Shown here in pieces: positions 46,920-56,539 of a DNA stretch of 64,000 nt. Source of the DNA: CAYVXE01 sp964455375 (GTDB taxonomy: Bacteria; Zhuqueibacterota; Zhuqueibacteria; Oceanimicrobiales; Oceanimicrobiaceae); contig CAYVXE010000011.1 in the NCBI GenBank assembly GCA_964455375.1, positions 1-64,000 of the forward strand, written 5' to 3'. Below the pieces are notes generated by a model that ran no database searches, was not told where the DNA came from, and saw only the letters and a list, made by a program, of their open reading frames with translations. The position numbers and the translations under genes are program-made. Each line of letters opens with the position of its first letter. Positions within the stretch are counted from its first letter, which is position 1.

Positions 46920-48632
46920 TCACCGACTAACGGCATCGTCCCGTTCAACAGCAGTGCAGTGCCATTTAACCGAGCTTATTCGATTATCGGCGCTTTCCCC
47001 ACTGCTTAAGGCAACACCGGTGAAGTCATCTATTTTTTCTGTCTGGCCAGTGCCAACTAAGTCAAAGTATCCTCCACGCTGGTTACCTTCGCTGAACAGC
47101 CGCAGGACATACCCCTCAGGAATTGCGTAAAGCACTGAAGATGATATGTTGTCAAATGCCTCAATGTTTTCTAAATGATTGTAATCTCGAAGCTTCCTGT
47201 CTTTATAGTCGAGAACGATCGATCGTCCATCGAAATTCTTTTCATCGTATAATTCAACCCAGGCTTCCTTGATGTCTGTCACCGTACTATCAGGCACTTC
47301 TGGAGCGAATTCAATCATCGTAACAAAACCACCGTGTCCCGAAACCCCGTGCTCAGTAGCATAAAAGTACAATTTGTTGTCGGGACTTACATAGATTCCT
47401 GCGGCTGCCTGCAAGTCTCCCTGGCGTGCACCGGCATTACCCACTGGATGTAGCTGTCGTTTTGCAACTTTAGTGATAATAACACCGTCCGGTGAATCGG
47501 GCTTCGGGCGCTCTACCGGAACCTCAAGGCGATAAGCATCGAGGTAGTCTTCCCCACCAAACCCGGAAGGTCGACGTCCGTGGGAAGCGATCAAATAAAG
47601 CCTACCGCTACCGCATTCGGTAACGATATTCACGTTCTCATAACCCGCTTTTCCCAAAACGTTGTACAAGTCGGCCCAATTCAGATCTAACGTACCGTCA
47701 GCCTCATGGAGATCGGACTTAAGTTCTCTGTAATCCCACCGGTCCCAGGGCAACCCGTCATGGTAAGTGGCAGGATTTTCCTCAAGGTCAGATTGCAGTA
47801 TGTAAAACTCAAGTTGTTTGGCATCTTTCAATGCACGTACAAGAAGGAATTTACTATTCTCCAACTTGACAATGCCAACTGATCCTGCATATCTACCCGG
47901 CAATTCCCAGGCCGGATCACGCCACACGTTTTGAGGAGCGTATGGTGTTGACATATCCCAGAGTGTAAGAAGTGACAGATTCTGTGAGTCCGACGTACGC
48001 TCATCAGCACTCACAAGTAAATATTTGCCAATTGCTTGCATCGCCCCTGCATGGTCAAACTCCGGGGTTATCATCTGAGCTTTGACGATTCGGTCTAACG
48101 GGTTCGGAGGGACATTTCGAGTCAACTTGCCGAACTCTAAGCGATTTGACCGCAATCTGCCGGTAACGGCTCCACGAGACTCCATTTCAACTACAGCGAA
48201 GTAAGCCGGTTTTGGAATATTTATAGGATACCGATGTGACGATGACACGACCAGGTAAGGCGCCGCAAGTCCCATCAAAGGCAAGCGCTGAATACCTTGC
48301 CAATGATTTGACGTGCCAGCTCCTGCTACAGCCGGGTAATTGTCACCCCAATGAAACCCGAGCGTCTCACCGCGATTCTGCAGCGTGTTTATGGACTCGA
48401 TCACATTCTCCACACATGGATTGCACGTGCCGCTGCCAGAGGGACTCTGCAAGTAACCGAGGAAATGACGCCCTTCAGGGAGAGGCATTGAGGCCTTCGC
48501 TTGGTAGGTACGGACGCTTGTCACCATGAGCATGCAAAGAAACAAGCACAGCGTACCGTGTGTTTTCAGCATAAGCATTATGGGTAACTTGCTTCTTTCA
48601 GAACGTTGGCCTTGAAATGTGAAAAGCTTCAT
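46920..48632 (-). CDS. Secreted propeller-like protein with C-terminal beta/gamma-crystallin-like domain
   Basis: A 570-residue exported protein. The signal peptide probably begins at Met19 or Met21 of the frame. The middle (about 80-440) looks like a beta-propeller or YncE-like repeat region with a Gly/His motif (ATEHGVSGHGGFV). The last 100 residues, AWVELYDEKNFDGRSIVL to NRISSVKW, resemble two Greek-key motifs of a beta/gamma-crystallin, a Ca-binding fold common in secreted proteins. Its ATG overlaps the stop of the DUF4249 gene by four bases, so it is co-expressed with the receptor pair. The role is unknown; I infer a surface or released substrate-binding protein. Confidence 0.62.
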   Translation of the reverse strand: MKLFTFQGQRSERSKLPIMLMLKTHGTLCLFLCMLMVTSVRTYQAKASMPLPEGRHFLGYLQSPSGSGTCNPCVENVIESINTLQNRGETLGFHWGDNYPAVAGAGTSNHWQGIQRLPLMGLAAPYLVVSSSHRYPINIPKPAYFAVVEMESRGAVTGRLRSNRLEFGKLTRNVPPNPLDRIVKAQMITPEFDHAGAMQAIGKYLLVSADERTSDSQNLSLLTLWDMSTPYAPQNVWRDPAWELPGRYAGSVGIVKLENSKFLLVRALKDAKQLEFYILQSDLEENPATYHDGLPWDRWDYRELKSDLHEADGTLDLNWADLYNVLGKAGYENVNIVTECGSGRLYLIASHGRRPSGFGGEDYLDAYRLEVPVERPKPDSPDGVIITKVAKRQLHPVGNAGARQGDLQAAAGIYVSPDNKLYFYATEHGVSGHGGFVTMIEFAPEVPDSTVTDIKEAWVELYDEKNFDGRSIVLDYKDRKLRDYNHLENIEAFDNISSSVLYAIPEGYVLRLFSEGNQRGGYFDLVGTGQTEKIDDFTGVALSSGESADNRISSVKWHCTAVERDDAVSR

Positions 48633-49522
48633 GGCCGCAAAACCTCGAAGTAGACTGTATCGACTACCGCGGACCCGAATACGCCAATGCCGTCACCTTC
48701 AATATGAAATGCCGGCTCATGAAAGTTGCCATCGACTCCCTGCACGATCTCGTGTGTTGACTGAAAATCACGGAGGTTCCTATCCGTAGCGTATACGATA
48801 ACACGATAGTTGCAGTAAAAATAGGTATATAACCAGAGAATTTCCGTGCTGGATACTCCGGCGGTCAGTGGCCTGTCCTGGATCCAGTAAAAATTGTACT
48901 TATATTCTTCAAAGTCTGCCAGCACGTCTGCCGGTGTGTTGTCATTGAATGGGTTATCATAAATATAATTGGAGGTGTCGGGCGCGAGCGCGACAATCGA
49001 GACAAAATAGTAGCCCGTGCCAGGCGAGCGTTCGAACACCATCTTGAAATTGACGATGTTTCCCAGGTCGTCTCGCTGACGATAAACCATCCTGCCAAGC
49101 CGGGATTGGTCTTGCAGAATCTTGAAACCGGCGTTGGGAACCAGCGTTGTAGAGCTCGCATGCAACGTCTGCCCATTAATGGTGGCATCTACACTGAGTT
49201 TGTACGTTCTTCCGTACTGGACCTCAAATTGCGGTGCTTCGTAAGACTGCGTTTCGGGATTATAAAGCAGGTCATACTTAGTACCTGCGTCGTCGGTGAT
49301 TGTCGCGCTGGCGTCCTTCAGTGAGATTCCGGACGGATCGACAACCGCATTTAACGGAAAGTTCCTGCGTAGTTTAACCTGAGCAATTTGCCCGGGTACG
49401 AGCACCCCCTGAATAACGACTTTGGGCTTATAGGTTGCTTCAGTGATGGAGACATTACCCTGTCCGCAGGCCATCAACATCACCTGTGCTATGACGAAAA
49501 AAGTGAATAGTCTGTTCATCAT
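48629..49522 (-). CDS. DUF4249-family lipoprotein
   Basis: This 297-residue protein has a lipobox ending in LMAC (Cys19) and the DUF4249 pattern: KVVIQGVLVPGQIAQVKLRRNFPL, then the TYKLSVDATINGQTLHASSTTLVP strand pair. DUF4249 proteins are always found next to TonB-dependent receptors, as here: 24 bases after the receptor gene at 49547. They probably form the external lid or binding partner of the receptor, in the way SusD does for SusC. GGAG is 6 bases before the ATG. Confidence 0.86.
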   Translation of the reverse strand: MMNRLFTFFVIAQVMLMACGQGNVSITEATYKPKVVIQGVLVPGQIAQVKLRRNFPLNAVVDPSGISLKDASATITDDAGTKYDLLYNPETQSYEAPQFEVQYGRTYKLSVDATINGQTLHASSTTLVPNAGFKILQDQSRLGRMVYRQRDDLGNIVNFKMVFERSPGTGYYFVSIVALAPDTSNYIYDNPFNDNTPADVLADFEEYKYNFYWIQDRPLTAGVSSTEILWLYTYFYCNYRVIVYATDRNLRDFQSTHEIVQGVDGNFHEPAFHIEGDGIGVFGSAVVDTVYFEVLRP

Positions 49523-49546
49523 TTCATCTCCATTATGCTTTGCTGG

Positions 49547-51904
49547 TTAAAACTTAAAATTCACGCCTATGGTAGGCAAAATCGGGAACATACCAATGTT
49601 GTCAATAACGGGATTAAGTCTTTCGCCGTTGCTCGTGGGTTTGGCATCATAATCTACAAACCAGACATTCCTCCTGTAGCCAACATTAAAAATCTGAAGG
49701 TACGGAAAAAGCGACCAGGTCTTGTAATGCTTCTCGTAGGTAAAACTCAAGTCGAGCCGCATGTAGGGCGGCAATCTCAATTCATTAATGCCGCTGGGAT
49801 AGACCTCATGACTCACAAAATCCCAATCGGGCGCCGTATTTACAAAATAAGTCGAACCCGGCAGGGTGATGGGTTGACCGCTGGTGTAAACAAAGGTAAA
49901 CCCGATGCGCCAGTTTGATTTGTGCGGCACAGGCGCTTCGCCACGCATCCAGCGTTTGAAATTCTTCCAGTCGAGGCTACCCACCAGGTTCAACGCATGT
50001 GTACGGTCATGGCGTGGGGCAAATGCCCTTCCCTGATTGATTCGGTCAAATCTGTATTTTGTGGATGCAAGACTGTAACTCAGCCAACCGGTGATTGCGC
50101 CGTAATCCTTTCGCAGCAAAAACTCAATGCCTTTGCTGTCGCCATCCCCGCGATTGAGGATGCCATCGGTTCGAGTATAAACCGGGCTTTCACCTTCATA
50201 GCGATCGGGAGTGACTTCTACGCTAAAGATATTGTTGAAAGCATAGATGTTTTTGTAATCCTTGTAAAAAGCCTCTACCTCAATTTGATAGTCATCAGAA
50301 AAATCCTTGCTAATTCCGATAATGGCGTGCCTGGATGAAGATTCTTTTTGGGAGCGGTTCGAAGCAACCCAATTATCTGCCAGAAATGTCTTTCCTATTC
50401 TGTGCAAATATTGGTAGTAGATGCCAGTAGCGGCCTTGAGGTTGATCGAGTCTGTGACACGATACTTTGCCGAAAAGCGTGGCGCCAGATTCTTGAATTT
50501 CCTTCCGGCGTCGAACAGGTTATAGCGCAATCCTGCTTCCACATCCCATCGGTTGGTCGGTTTCCAGTTTCCGGACAGGTAGGCCGCATAGTGCCTGGGC
50601 CGTCGGTTAATATCAATGATACCGCTCTCCCATTGACGCCTGAAAATCAAGTGTAGATTCTTTTGTTCAAATCCCAGGCCTAAGTTGAAGACGTCGGACA
50701 CGTAGTATTCGAAATCGCCCTTAAATGAAATATCAGAGATAAAGTTCTTTTCCACAAACACCTGATCGAAAGTCTGGCTGAAATCAGCCCTGGAATCGAA
50801 ACGGCTGCCGGTCACCCAGAAGTTGGCAAACAATTGCGGCGAAAAAATGCGTGTCCATCGGATGCTGCCCGTACGGTTGCCCCAATCGTACGTGAGTCCG
50901 GTTCCGGCTTTGTCTTTAGCTCTTTGGTTGTAGGTCAGACCCAGGTTATCGGTGCTGCCATAGCCACTAATGGTCAGCTTATTCCTGTCGTTGAGGTCAA
51001 AGAACGCTTTGATATTGCCATCGAAGAAATAATAGTCCGGAGCGTTGTTGATAAACGGGGCGACGGTCTTATCAAAGTAGGTACGTCGAAACGAGCCCGA
51101 CAGCGAGCCGACATTGCCTATTGGCATCTGAATCGTCATTTTTGCGCTGAGCAGGCTAACAGAGCCGGTCGCCTCAAAGCGCTCACGATTACCATCCAGA
51201 TTGATTACGCTCAGAACCGAAGACAACCGTCCGCCATATTTTGCTCCAAACCCACCTTTGGAAAGCTCCACCTGTTTGATGGCGTCGGTAATGAAGGTGG
51301 AGAAAATGCCAAAAGCATGCTCAGGGTTATAAACGTCCGTCCCGTCCATCAAATACAGGTTTTGATCGGGTGTGCCGCCGCGCACATACAGCGCCGATGA
51401 AAAATCGGATACCGGCAAAACACCCGGCAGCGTTTGCAGCGACCTCAACAAGTCTGTCTCCGCCACCTGCGGAATTTGGTTGATTTGCCGTGGCGAGAGC
51501 CTGAGAGTGGACACGTCCTTCTCGAACAATTTTTCGGCTGTGGAAATCGTCTCGTCCGTAATAACAATTTTTTCCATGATAATATTTTTGGCATGTAAAC
51601 TTACTTTAAAGGTCTTCTCGTCCCCAACCGTTAACGAGATATCTTGTCTGTAAGTTTTGTAGCCGATGTAGCGAACAATCAGTGTGTAATTACCGACAGG
51701 AACGTGCGGGATGACGTAGTAGCCGCTGCTGTTTGAGCTACTTCCGATTTGCGTTCCTTTCAGAAAGACGTTCGCGCCAATCAACGCCTCGCCGTTAGAG
51801 ACATCATAAACGTAACCGCTGATTGTCGCAACCTGCCCGTCCTCGACAAATGCGAATGCACCAGAAGCCGCGGCTAGGCACAGCAAGATTAAGAGCTTTC
51901 TCAT
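49547..51904 (-). CDS. TonB-dependent receptor, first member of a DUF4249 pair
   Basis: The product is about 785 residues from ATG 51904, chosen because AAAGGAGG lies 8 bases upstream and the signal peptide MRKLLILLCLAAASGAFA starts there; the open frame extends 23 codons further. CarboxypepD_reg-like domain at about 25-110 (ISGYVYDVSNGEALIGANVF), plug at about 130-230 with LRSLQTLPGVLPVSDFSSALYVRGG, then a beta-barrel. It lies between two DUF4249 genes in one transcription unit. Substrate unknown. Confidence 0.9.
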   Translation of the reverse strand: MRKLLILLCLAAASGAFAFVEDGQVATISGYVYDVSNGEALIGANVFLKGTQIGSSSNSSGYYVIPHVPVGNYTLIVRYIGYKTYRQDISLTVGDEKTFKVSLHAKNIIMEKIVITDETISTAEKLFEKDVSTLRLSPRQINQIPQVAETDLLRSLQTLPGVLPVSDFSSALYVRGGTPDQNLYLMDGTDVYNPEHAFGIFSTFITDAIKQVELSKGGFGAKYGGRLSSVLSVINLDGNRERFEATGSVSLLSAKMTIQMPIGNVGSLSGSFRRTYFDKTVAPFINNAPDYYFFDGNIKAFFDLNDRNKLTISGYGSTDNLGLTYNQRAKDKAGTGLTYDWGNRTGSIRWTRIFSPQLFANFWVTGSRFDSRADFSQTFDQVFVEKNFISDISFKGDFEYYVSDVFNLGLGFEQKNLHLIFRRQWESGIIDINRRPRHYAAYLSGNWKPTNRWDVEAGLRYNLFDAGRKFKNLAPRFSAKYRVTDSINLKAATGIYYQYLHRIGKTFLADNWVASNRSQKESSSRHAIIGISKDFSDDYQIEVEAFYKDYKNIYAFNNIFSVEVTPDRYEGESPVYTRTDGILNRGDGDSKGIEFLLRKDYGAITGWLSYSLASTKYRFDRINQGRAFAPRHDRTHALNLVGSLDWKNFKRWMRGEAPVPHKSNWRIGFTFVYTSGQPITLPGSTYFVNTAPDWDFVSHEVYPSGINELRLPPYMRLDLSFTYEKHYKTWSLFPYLQIFNVGYRRNVWFVDYDAKPTSNGERLNPVIDNIGMFPILPTIGVNFKF

Positions 51905-51985
51905 AAAAAAACCTCCTTTAATGCAAAACCGTAGTGTCACAAGTATGGGCTCACTCCGGTCAGGCCCCCGCAATGCGATTCACTT

Positions 51986-52858
51986 TTATTCAGGATAAGT
52001 AAATCTAATAGGCCTCGAATCATTGCTTGCTCCGAAAATTCCAAAGGCCCCTGCAATGTTTGAGTTGATAAATACGGGTTCAATAAAAGGATTCACTTTT
52101 GCACTTTTCTGGCGATCCAGGTCATCAAAGAATCGTGCGCTTGCAGCATCAAGAGTTTCCAGAAATACAAGTGCAGTATCCCCTACCTGATGCTGGAATG
52201 CGGGCTCAATGACGATTGTCAAAGGAGCCCCATCTGTGTTTTTGTCAAAAAAAACAGAGCGGCCTATTTCTGAGGCGAAGTATGGTCCGTTAGCACAATT
52301 CGGAATATCTGTGTTTGACGACTGCAACGTTCGGTCCATTCGATAACGGTAGTAGTTCTTCTCATTCGGTAAATCACGAAACGAGACGACGACACCTTCA
52401 TGCTCTCCATAAAGATCACTGAAGGCCGCGATATACGAAATTGAATCGATCTGTACCGCGTCTATATTCATTTCAGTGTCCGCTTCATAGACATTGCCAT
52501 TATATTCAATCTTTAGATGATAACTCTGTCCCTGCAAAACGGGAATTCTACCCTGGTAAAAAAATTCTTCCCGGCACTGATAGTAATTATACTTACTGAC
52601 AGTGTGGAGCGTATCTATCCCGTTTACACTACTTATCGTGACCAGAGCGTCATTCACAAACAAGTCCAGGTTTTTTGTGAGAGAATCAAAAAAAGCGACT
52701 GATTTACCAAGATGCAGCGTCGGAACGTGGTTAGGTTGAAGAATACACTCTACTGCTAACTGACTTTGATAAGGCTTTAATGTGACATTTATGTTTTTTT
52801 CACAACTATTTAATATCAAGAATGCGAGCATGAGAGTTATTATTTTTATCTTTGTCAT
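51986..52858 (-). CDS. DUF4249-family lipoprotein (second)
   Basis: This 290-residue protein has a lipobox LNSC (Cys19) followed by ECILQPNHVPTLHLGKSVAFFDSL, the DUF4249 opening, and VYEADTEMNIDAVQIDSISYI. It follows the receptor at 52874 by 15 bases, with start ATG 52858. It lacks the four-base overlap with the next gene seen in the other pair. Its role should be as an outer-membrane partner of the receptor. Confidence 0.85.
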   Translation of the reverse strand: MTKIKIITLMLAFLILNSCEKNINVTLKPYQSQLAVECILQPNHVPTLHLGKSVAFFDSLTKNLDLFVNDALVTISSVNGIDTLHTVSKYNYYQCREEFFYQGRIPVLQGQSYHLKIEYNGNVYEADTEMNIDAVQIDSISYIAAFSDLYGEHEGVVVSFRDLPNEKNYYRYRMDRTLQSSNTDIPNCANGPYFASEIGRSVFFDKNTDGAPLTIVIEPAFQHQVGDTALVFLETLDAASARFFDDLDRQKSAKVNPFIEPVFINSNIAGAFGIFGASNDSRPIRFTYPE

Positions 52859-52873
52859 TTTTCTCTCTTATGT

Positions 52874-55174
52874 TTAAAAGCTGAAATTATAACTAATACT
52901 TGGGAGCACGGGCAGCAAAGAGACCTCTTTAGCCAGAGGTTTGCGAGAGACGGCATCCACATCCACGTAAACAAAATAAGGATTGTGACGATTACTCAAA
53001 TTGTAAACACTAAAAACTAATTCAGCATCGTAGGTTTTCTTGAAAATTCTGGTTTTGTGTTTGTAAGAGAATGTCAGGTCAAAGCGTTGATATCGCCTTA
53101 GACGATAATTGTTTTTGCCTGTATAAATATCGAAAACGCCATTGTACAAATCACCGCCTTCAAAAATGTCAACTCTGCCTACGGGTAAAGTCATGGGGTG
53201 CCCTGTCGTAATAACAACGTCTGTAGATACTGTCCATTTTTTACTCAGTTCATATACGGCTACGAACGATAAATCGTGCCGCTTGTCATACTTAAATGGG
53301 AATGACTTCCCAAAATTTAAGTCCTTAAACTGTTGATTCGTCCAGGACAGAGTATAGGAAAGCCAGCCCGTGAAGCGACCTCTTGCTTTTCTTAGAAAGA
53401 ACTCCACCCCATAAGACCATCCTTTGCCAAAAACAAGTTGTTTGTCTATGTTGGTCTGTTCGTCTAATCGAGTACCCTCCTTAAAAGCCACCTGGTTTTT
53501 CATGGTTTTATAATATGTCTCTATACTTGCTTCATACCTACCGTCGTGAAAATTATGAAAATAACCGAGGGCAATTTGCTCAGAACGTTGCGGTTTGACC
53601 ACATCGCTAGTTGGCAGCCAAATGTCTGTGGGAAGCGAAGCCGTGGAACTTGGGACGAGGTGAACAAACTGATTCATCATTGTATAAGCTGCTTTTATAG
53701 AGGATTGGTGAGTCAAGGTGAATTTAGCTGTGGCCCTTGGCTCAATTCTATAATAGGAAGCATTGCCACCGTGAAACCCCGGAACTCGCAAACCCAGATT
53801 CATTCCGAAACGGTCGGAAATATCAAACTCGTCATTAATATAAACGCTTGCTTCCGTGGCATATTTTATTTGAATGGTGCTTGTGTTAATAGTTGATACA
53901 AGAGAGTCTCGCGGGACAATGCCAGTGGTGCCGGTCGGGGTGAATGCATGATGTGTAAAATTGAGACCTAATCTAATAGTGTGGTGAGGGTTTGGGAAAT
54001 ATTCAAAATCCGTTTTCATGTTGAAATCATTTATTTTTGAATAAAACTCTGAGAAAAAATTGCCTTGAATCGTCTTGAGGTTGAGCAGATAAAAGTTATA
54101 AATTAGTGAAGTGTTGGCAAATAACTGATTTCCGAAAAGGTGATTCCAGCGAAACGTTCCCGTGCTATTGCCAAATTTTAGAGCATAGTTAAGACTGTTA
54201 GCATCTATATAAGATGCGTTGTCCTTTCCTGTGAAAAAACTCAAAAATATTTTATCTTGTTCAGAAAATTTATAATTGACCTTGGCATTCAAATCGTAAA
54301 AAATGTAATTGGTTTTCGAATTTCTTCTTGCTACTTTTTGTATTAAGTCCAAGTATGTTCTACGAGAAGAAACTATGAAAGAGGCTCTATCTTTTAGAAT
54401 AGGGCCTTCCACCGTCAACTTAGATGCTATCAATCCAAGACCACCGTCGACATGATAGGATTTGTTATTTCCTTCTTTCATCGAAATTTTTAAAATAGAG
54501 GATAAACGGCCGCCGTATTGTGCCGGAAATCCACCTTTGATCATCGAAACATTATTTATTGCCCTGGAATTAAATGTACTCAACAACCCGAAAAGGTGAT
54601 TGGGGTTGTATACCACAGCTTCATCCAGCAGCACGAGATTTTGGTCTGCATTGCCGCCACGAACGTAAAATCCAGTAGTACCCTCCGAGCCTGACTGTAC
54701 TCCCGGCAGAAATTGCAAGACTTTTAGCACGTCTGTTTCTCCAAGAATTGCCGGCAATTGCCTCACCATCCTCACAGGAACATCAATAACACCCATCTGC
54801 TTTCTTTCCACGTTTTCGTTTTTTTTTCGGGCTGTGACAACAAGTCCTTCCATAGAAATGGTTGTTGGCACAAGCCTGATGTCCAGTCTTAGGTTTCTTT
54901 TTATGAATAACTTCTTGACTTGTGGTTCATATCCAATGTAGGAAAAAACAGTTGTAACACTGTCAGCCACCGGAATTGAAATGGAATAGAAACCGTATGT
55001 GTTTGTTGTCGTCCCCAATCTTAGTTTGCTGACGTACACATTGGTGCCTATCAACGCTTCGCCGTTGGAAGCATCATAAACGAAACCATTAATTGTTGCG
55101 ACCTGCCCCCCCTGCCCAAATGCGCACGGTGTAAGGCCGGCGACAGTGCACAGTAAAATCAAAATCCTTCCCAT
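52874..55174 (-). CDS. TonB-dependent receptor, second member of a DUF4249 pair
   Basis: 766 residues: signal peptide (about 1-20), CarboxypepD_reg-like domain (VATINGFVYDASNGEALIGTNVYV), plug (about 125-220, with ILGETDVLKVLQFLPGVQSGSEGTTGFYVRGG) and a barrel. AGGAGG sits 8 bases before ATG. It is similar to the receptor at 49547 over plug and early barrel, so the two pairs arose by duplication. Together with DUF4249 partners they form one unidirectional cluster of five genes (55174 to 46920). Confidence 0.9.
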   Translation of the reverse strand: MGRILILLCTVAGLTPCAFGQGGQVATINGFVYDASNGEALIGTNVYVSKLRLGTTTNTYGFYSISIPVADSVTTVFSYIGYEPQVKKLFIKRNLRLDIRLVPTTISMEGLVVTARKKNENVERKQMGVIDVPVRMVRQLPAILGETDVLKVLQFLPGVQSGSEGTTGFYVRGGNADQNLVLLDEAVVYNPNHLFGLLSTFNSRAINNVSMIKGGFPAQYGGRLSSILKISMKEGNNKSYHVDGGLGLIASKLTVEGPILKDRASFIVSSRRTYLDLIQKVARRNSKTNYIFYDLNAKVNYKFSEQDKIFLSFFTGKDNASYIDANSLNYALKFGNSTGTFRWNHLFGNQLFANTSLIYNFYLLNLKTIQGNFFSEFYSKINDFNMKTDFEYFPNPHHTIRLGLNFTHHAFTPTGTTGIVPRDSLVSTINTSTIQIKYATEASVYINDEFDISDRFGMNLGLRVPGFHGGNASYYRIEPRATAKFTLTHQSSIKAAYTMMNQFVHLVPSSTASLPTDIWLPTSDVVKPQRSEQIALGYFHNFHDGRYEASIETYYKTMKNQVAFKEGTRLDEQTNIDKQLVFGKGWSYGVEFFLRKARGRFTGWLSYTLSWTNQQFKDLNFGKSFPFKYDKRHDLSFVAVYELSKKWTVSTDVVITTGHPMTLPVGRVDIFEGGDLYNGVFDIYTGKNNYRLRRYQRFDLTFSYKHKTRIFKKTYDAELVFSVYNLSNRHNPYFVYVDVDAVSRKPLAKEVSLLPVLPSISYNFSF

Positions 55175-55293
55175 GAAACAACCTCCTGTTTAGCTCCAAA
55201 ACTATCATTCAAGGTTTTTGCGTTACAGCATCGCTCAAGATCGACTTCTTGCCGGGTCCTCAAGCGGGAAGTCCACAAAGTTTCCGGTACTTC

Positions 55294-56493
55294 CTATGAA
55301 TCTTTTTCAACATTATGTTCGCGGATGTCATGCTTCTTTGTACCCAGCTCCCTCGCAAAAGCAGTCTCACTCATCAATTGCTTATAAATCTTCACATAAG
55401 CCTGTGCCGCACGGTCCCACGTAAAGTGCTTCGCCTTCTTCAAACCCTGTTTACGCAGCCGTTCCCGGACTGAATTATCATTTATGATCGTTCGCATGGC
55501 GTTGGCGATTTCTGCAACCGAACTCGGGTCGTTGATCATCCATGCGGCGCCGGCCGCGATTTCCTTGAGCGAGGCGACATTGGACGCGATGACCGGGCAG
55601 CCAAAAGCGAAGGCCTCGATAACCGGCAGACCAAATCCTTCCCACAGCGAGGGGAAGCTAAGCAACAAAGCGTGCTTCATTAAGAAAGCGAGTTCAGCAT
55701 TAGAAACGAGACCGGCATAGTCGATATGGTTCTCTATATTAAGTTGTCGCGCAAGTGCTTGCAACCGGGAGCGCGTGTCACCCCGCCCAACGACAAGTAA
55801 CCGGACGTCGGCATGTCTCGGCTCGCGCCTTATTTGAGCGAAAGCGCATAGGGTGCCTTCCGGATTCTTATAAGGGCGCCCGTGCCCGACACTTAGAATA
55901 AACCGACACTCTCTGTAGCGCCGGATGTCAGCACTTACTTTACCCGAATTAAAATCTTCACGACTGACGCCGTTGTGGATGACCGAAACTTGTTTTTGAT
56001 TTTCCGGATACAGATAAAAAAGGTCTTGTCTGGTCTGGTTAGAAATACACACAATATGATCAGCAACCCGCACCATTTGTGCATACATTGGTCGCCCATA
56101 CAGGCTGTTCATCCATCCCTTCCATGGCACGGGAGCAGCGATGGATGGTCGTTGGATCCAGTTAAAATCGTGCACGGTGACAACCGTTTTCACAGTTCTT
56201 GGTACACAAAACGGGAGGAAGTCGTGTAGTGAATGATAAATGGATGGCCGATAGCGCTGCAAGATACGTCCAAAGTAAAAAGCGTTGCGCAACGACGCGA
56301 TATCATAAGGGAAATGAACGATACGAAACCGCGGGTCTGAAATGATAGGCTCCGTGACAGATGTCCGTTGGATTAGCAGATACTCATTTTTGTCATCAAA
56401 CCGCGCTATATTACGAATGAGGTTACCCGCGACGCGTCCGAGACCGGTGTGCACTTCGCGTACGCTACGCGCATCAAAAGCAATAACTCCCAT
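55294..56493 (-). CDS. GT4-family glycosyltransferase (copy 2)
   Basis: 399 residues with GLGRVAGNLIRNIA, VVTVHDFNWIQRPS, ILSVGHGRPYKNPEG and the donor motif FPSLWEGFGLPVIEAFAFGCPVIASNVASLKEIAAGAAWMI, which is the same 41-residue block as in the copy at 42279-43463. Being in the same orientation and near-identical in parts, the two genes bracket the TonB island. GGGAG precedes the ATG. It starts 47 bases after the ApbE operon ends, so may be co-transcribed. Confidence 0.92.
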   Translation of the reverse strand: MGVIAFDARSVREVHTGLGRVAGNLIRNIARFDDKNEYLLIQRTSVTEPIISDPRFRIVHFPYDIASLRNAFYFGRILQRYRPSIYHSLHDFLPFCVPRTVKTVVTVHDFNWIQRPSIAAPVPWKGWMNSLYGRPMYAQMVRVADHIVCISNQTRQDLFYLYPENQKQVSVIHNGVSREDFNSGKVSADIRRYRECRFILSVGHGRPYKNPEGTLCAFAQIRREPRHADVRLLVVGRGDTRSRLQALARQLNIENHIDYAGLVSNAELAFLMKHALLLSFPSLWEGFGLPVIEAFAFGCPVIASNVASLKEIAAGAAWMINDPSSVAEIANAMRTIINDNSVRERLRKQGLKKAKHFTWDRAAQAYVKIYKQLMSETAFARELGTKKHDIREHNVEKDS

Positions 56494-56539
56494 GATCTTT
56501 CTCCCGATTAAATTATACTGTTACAACAGTCATTTTCGA

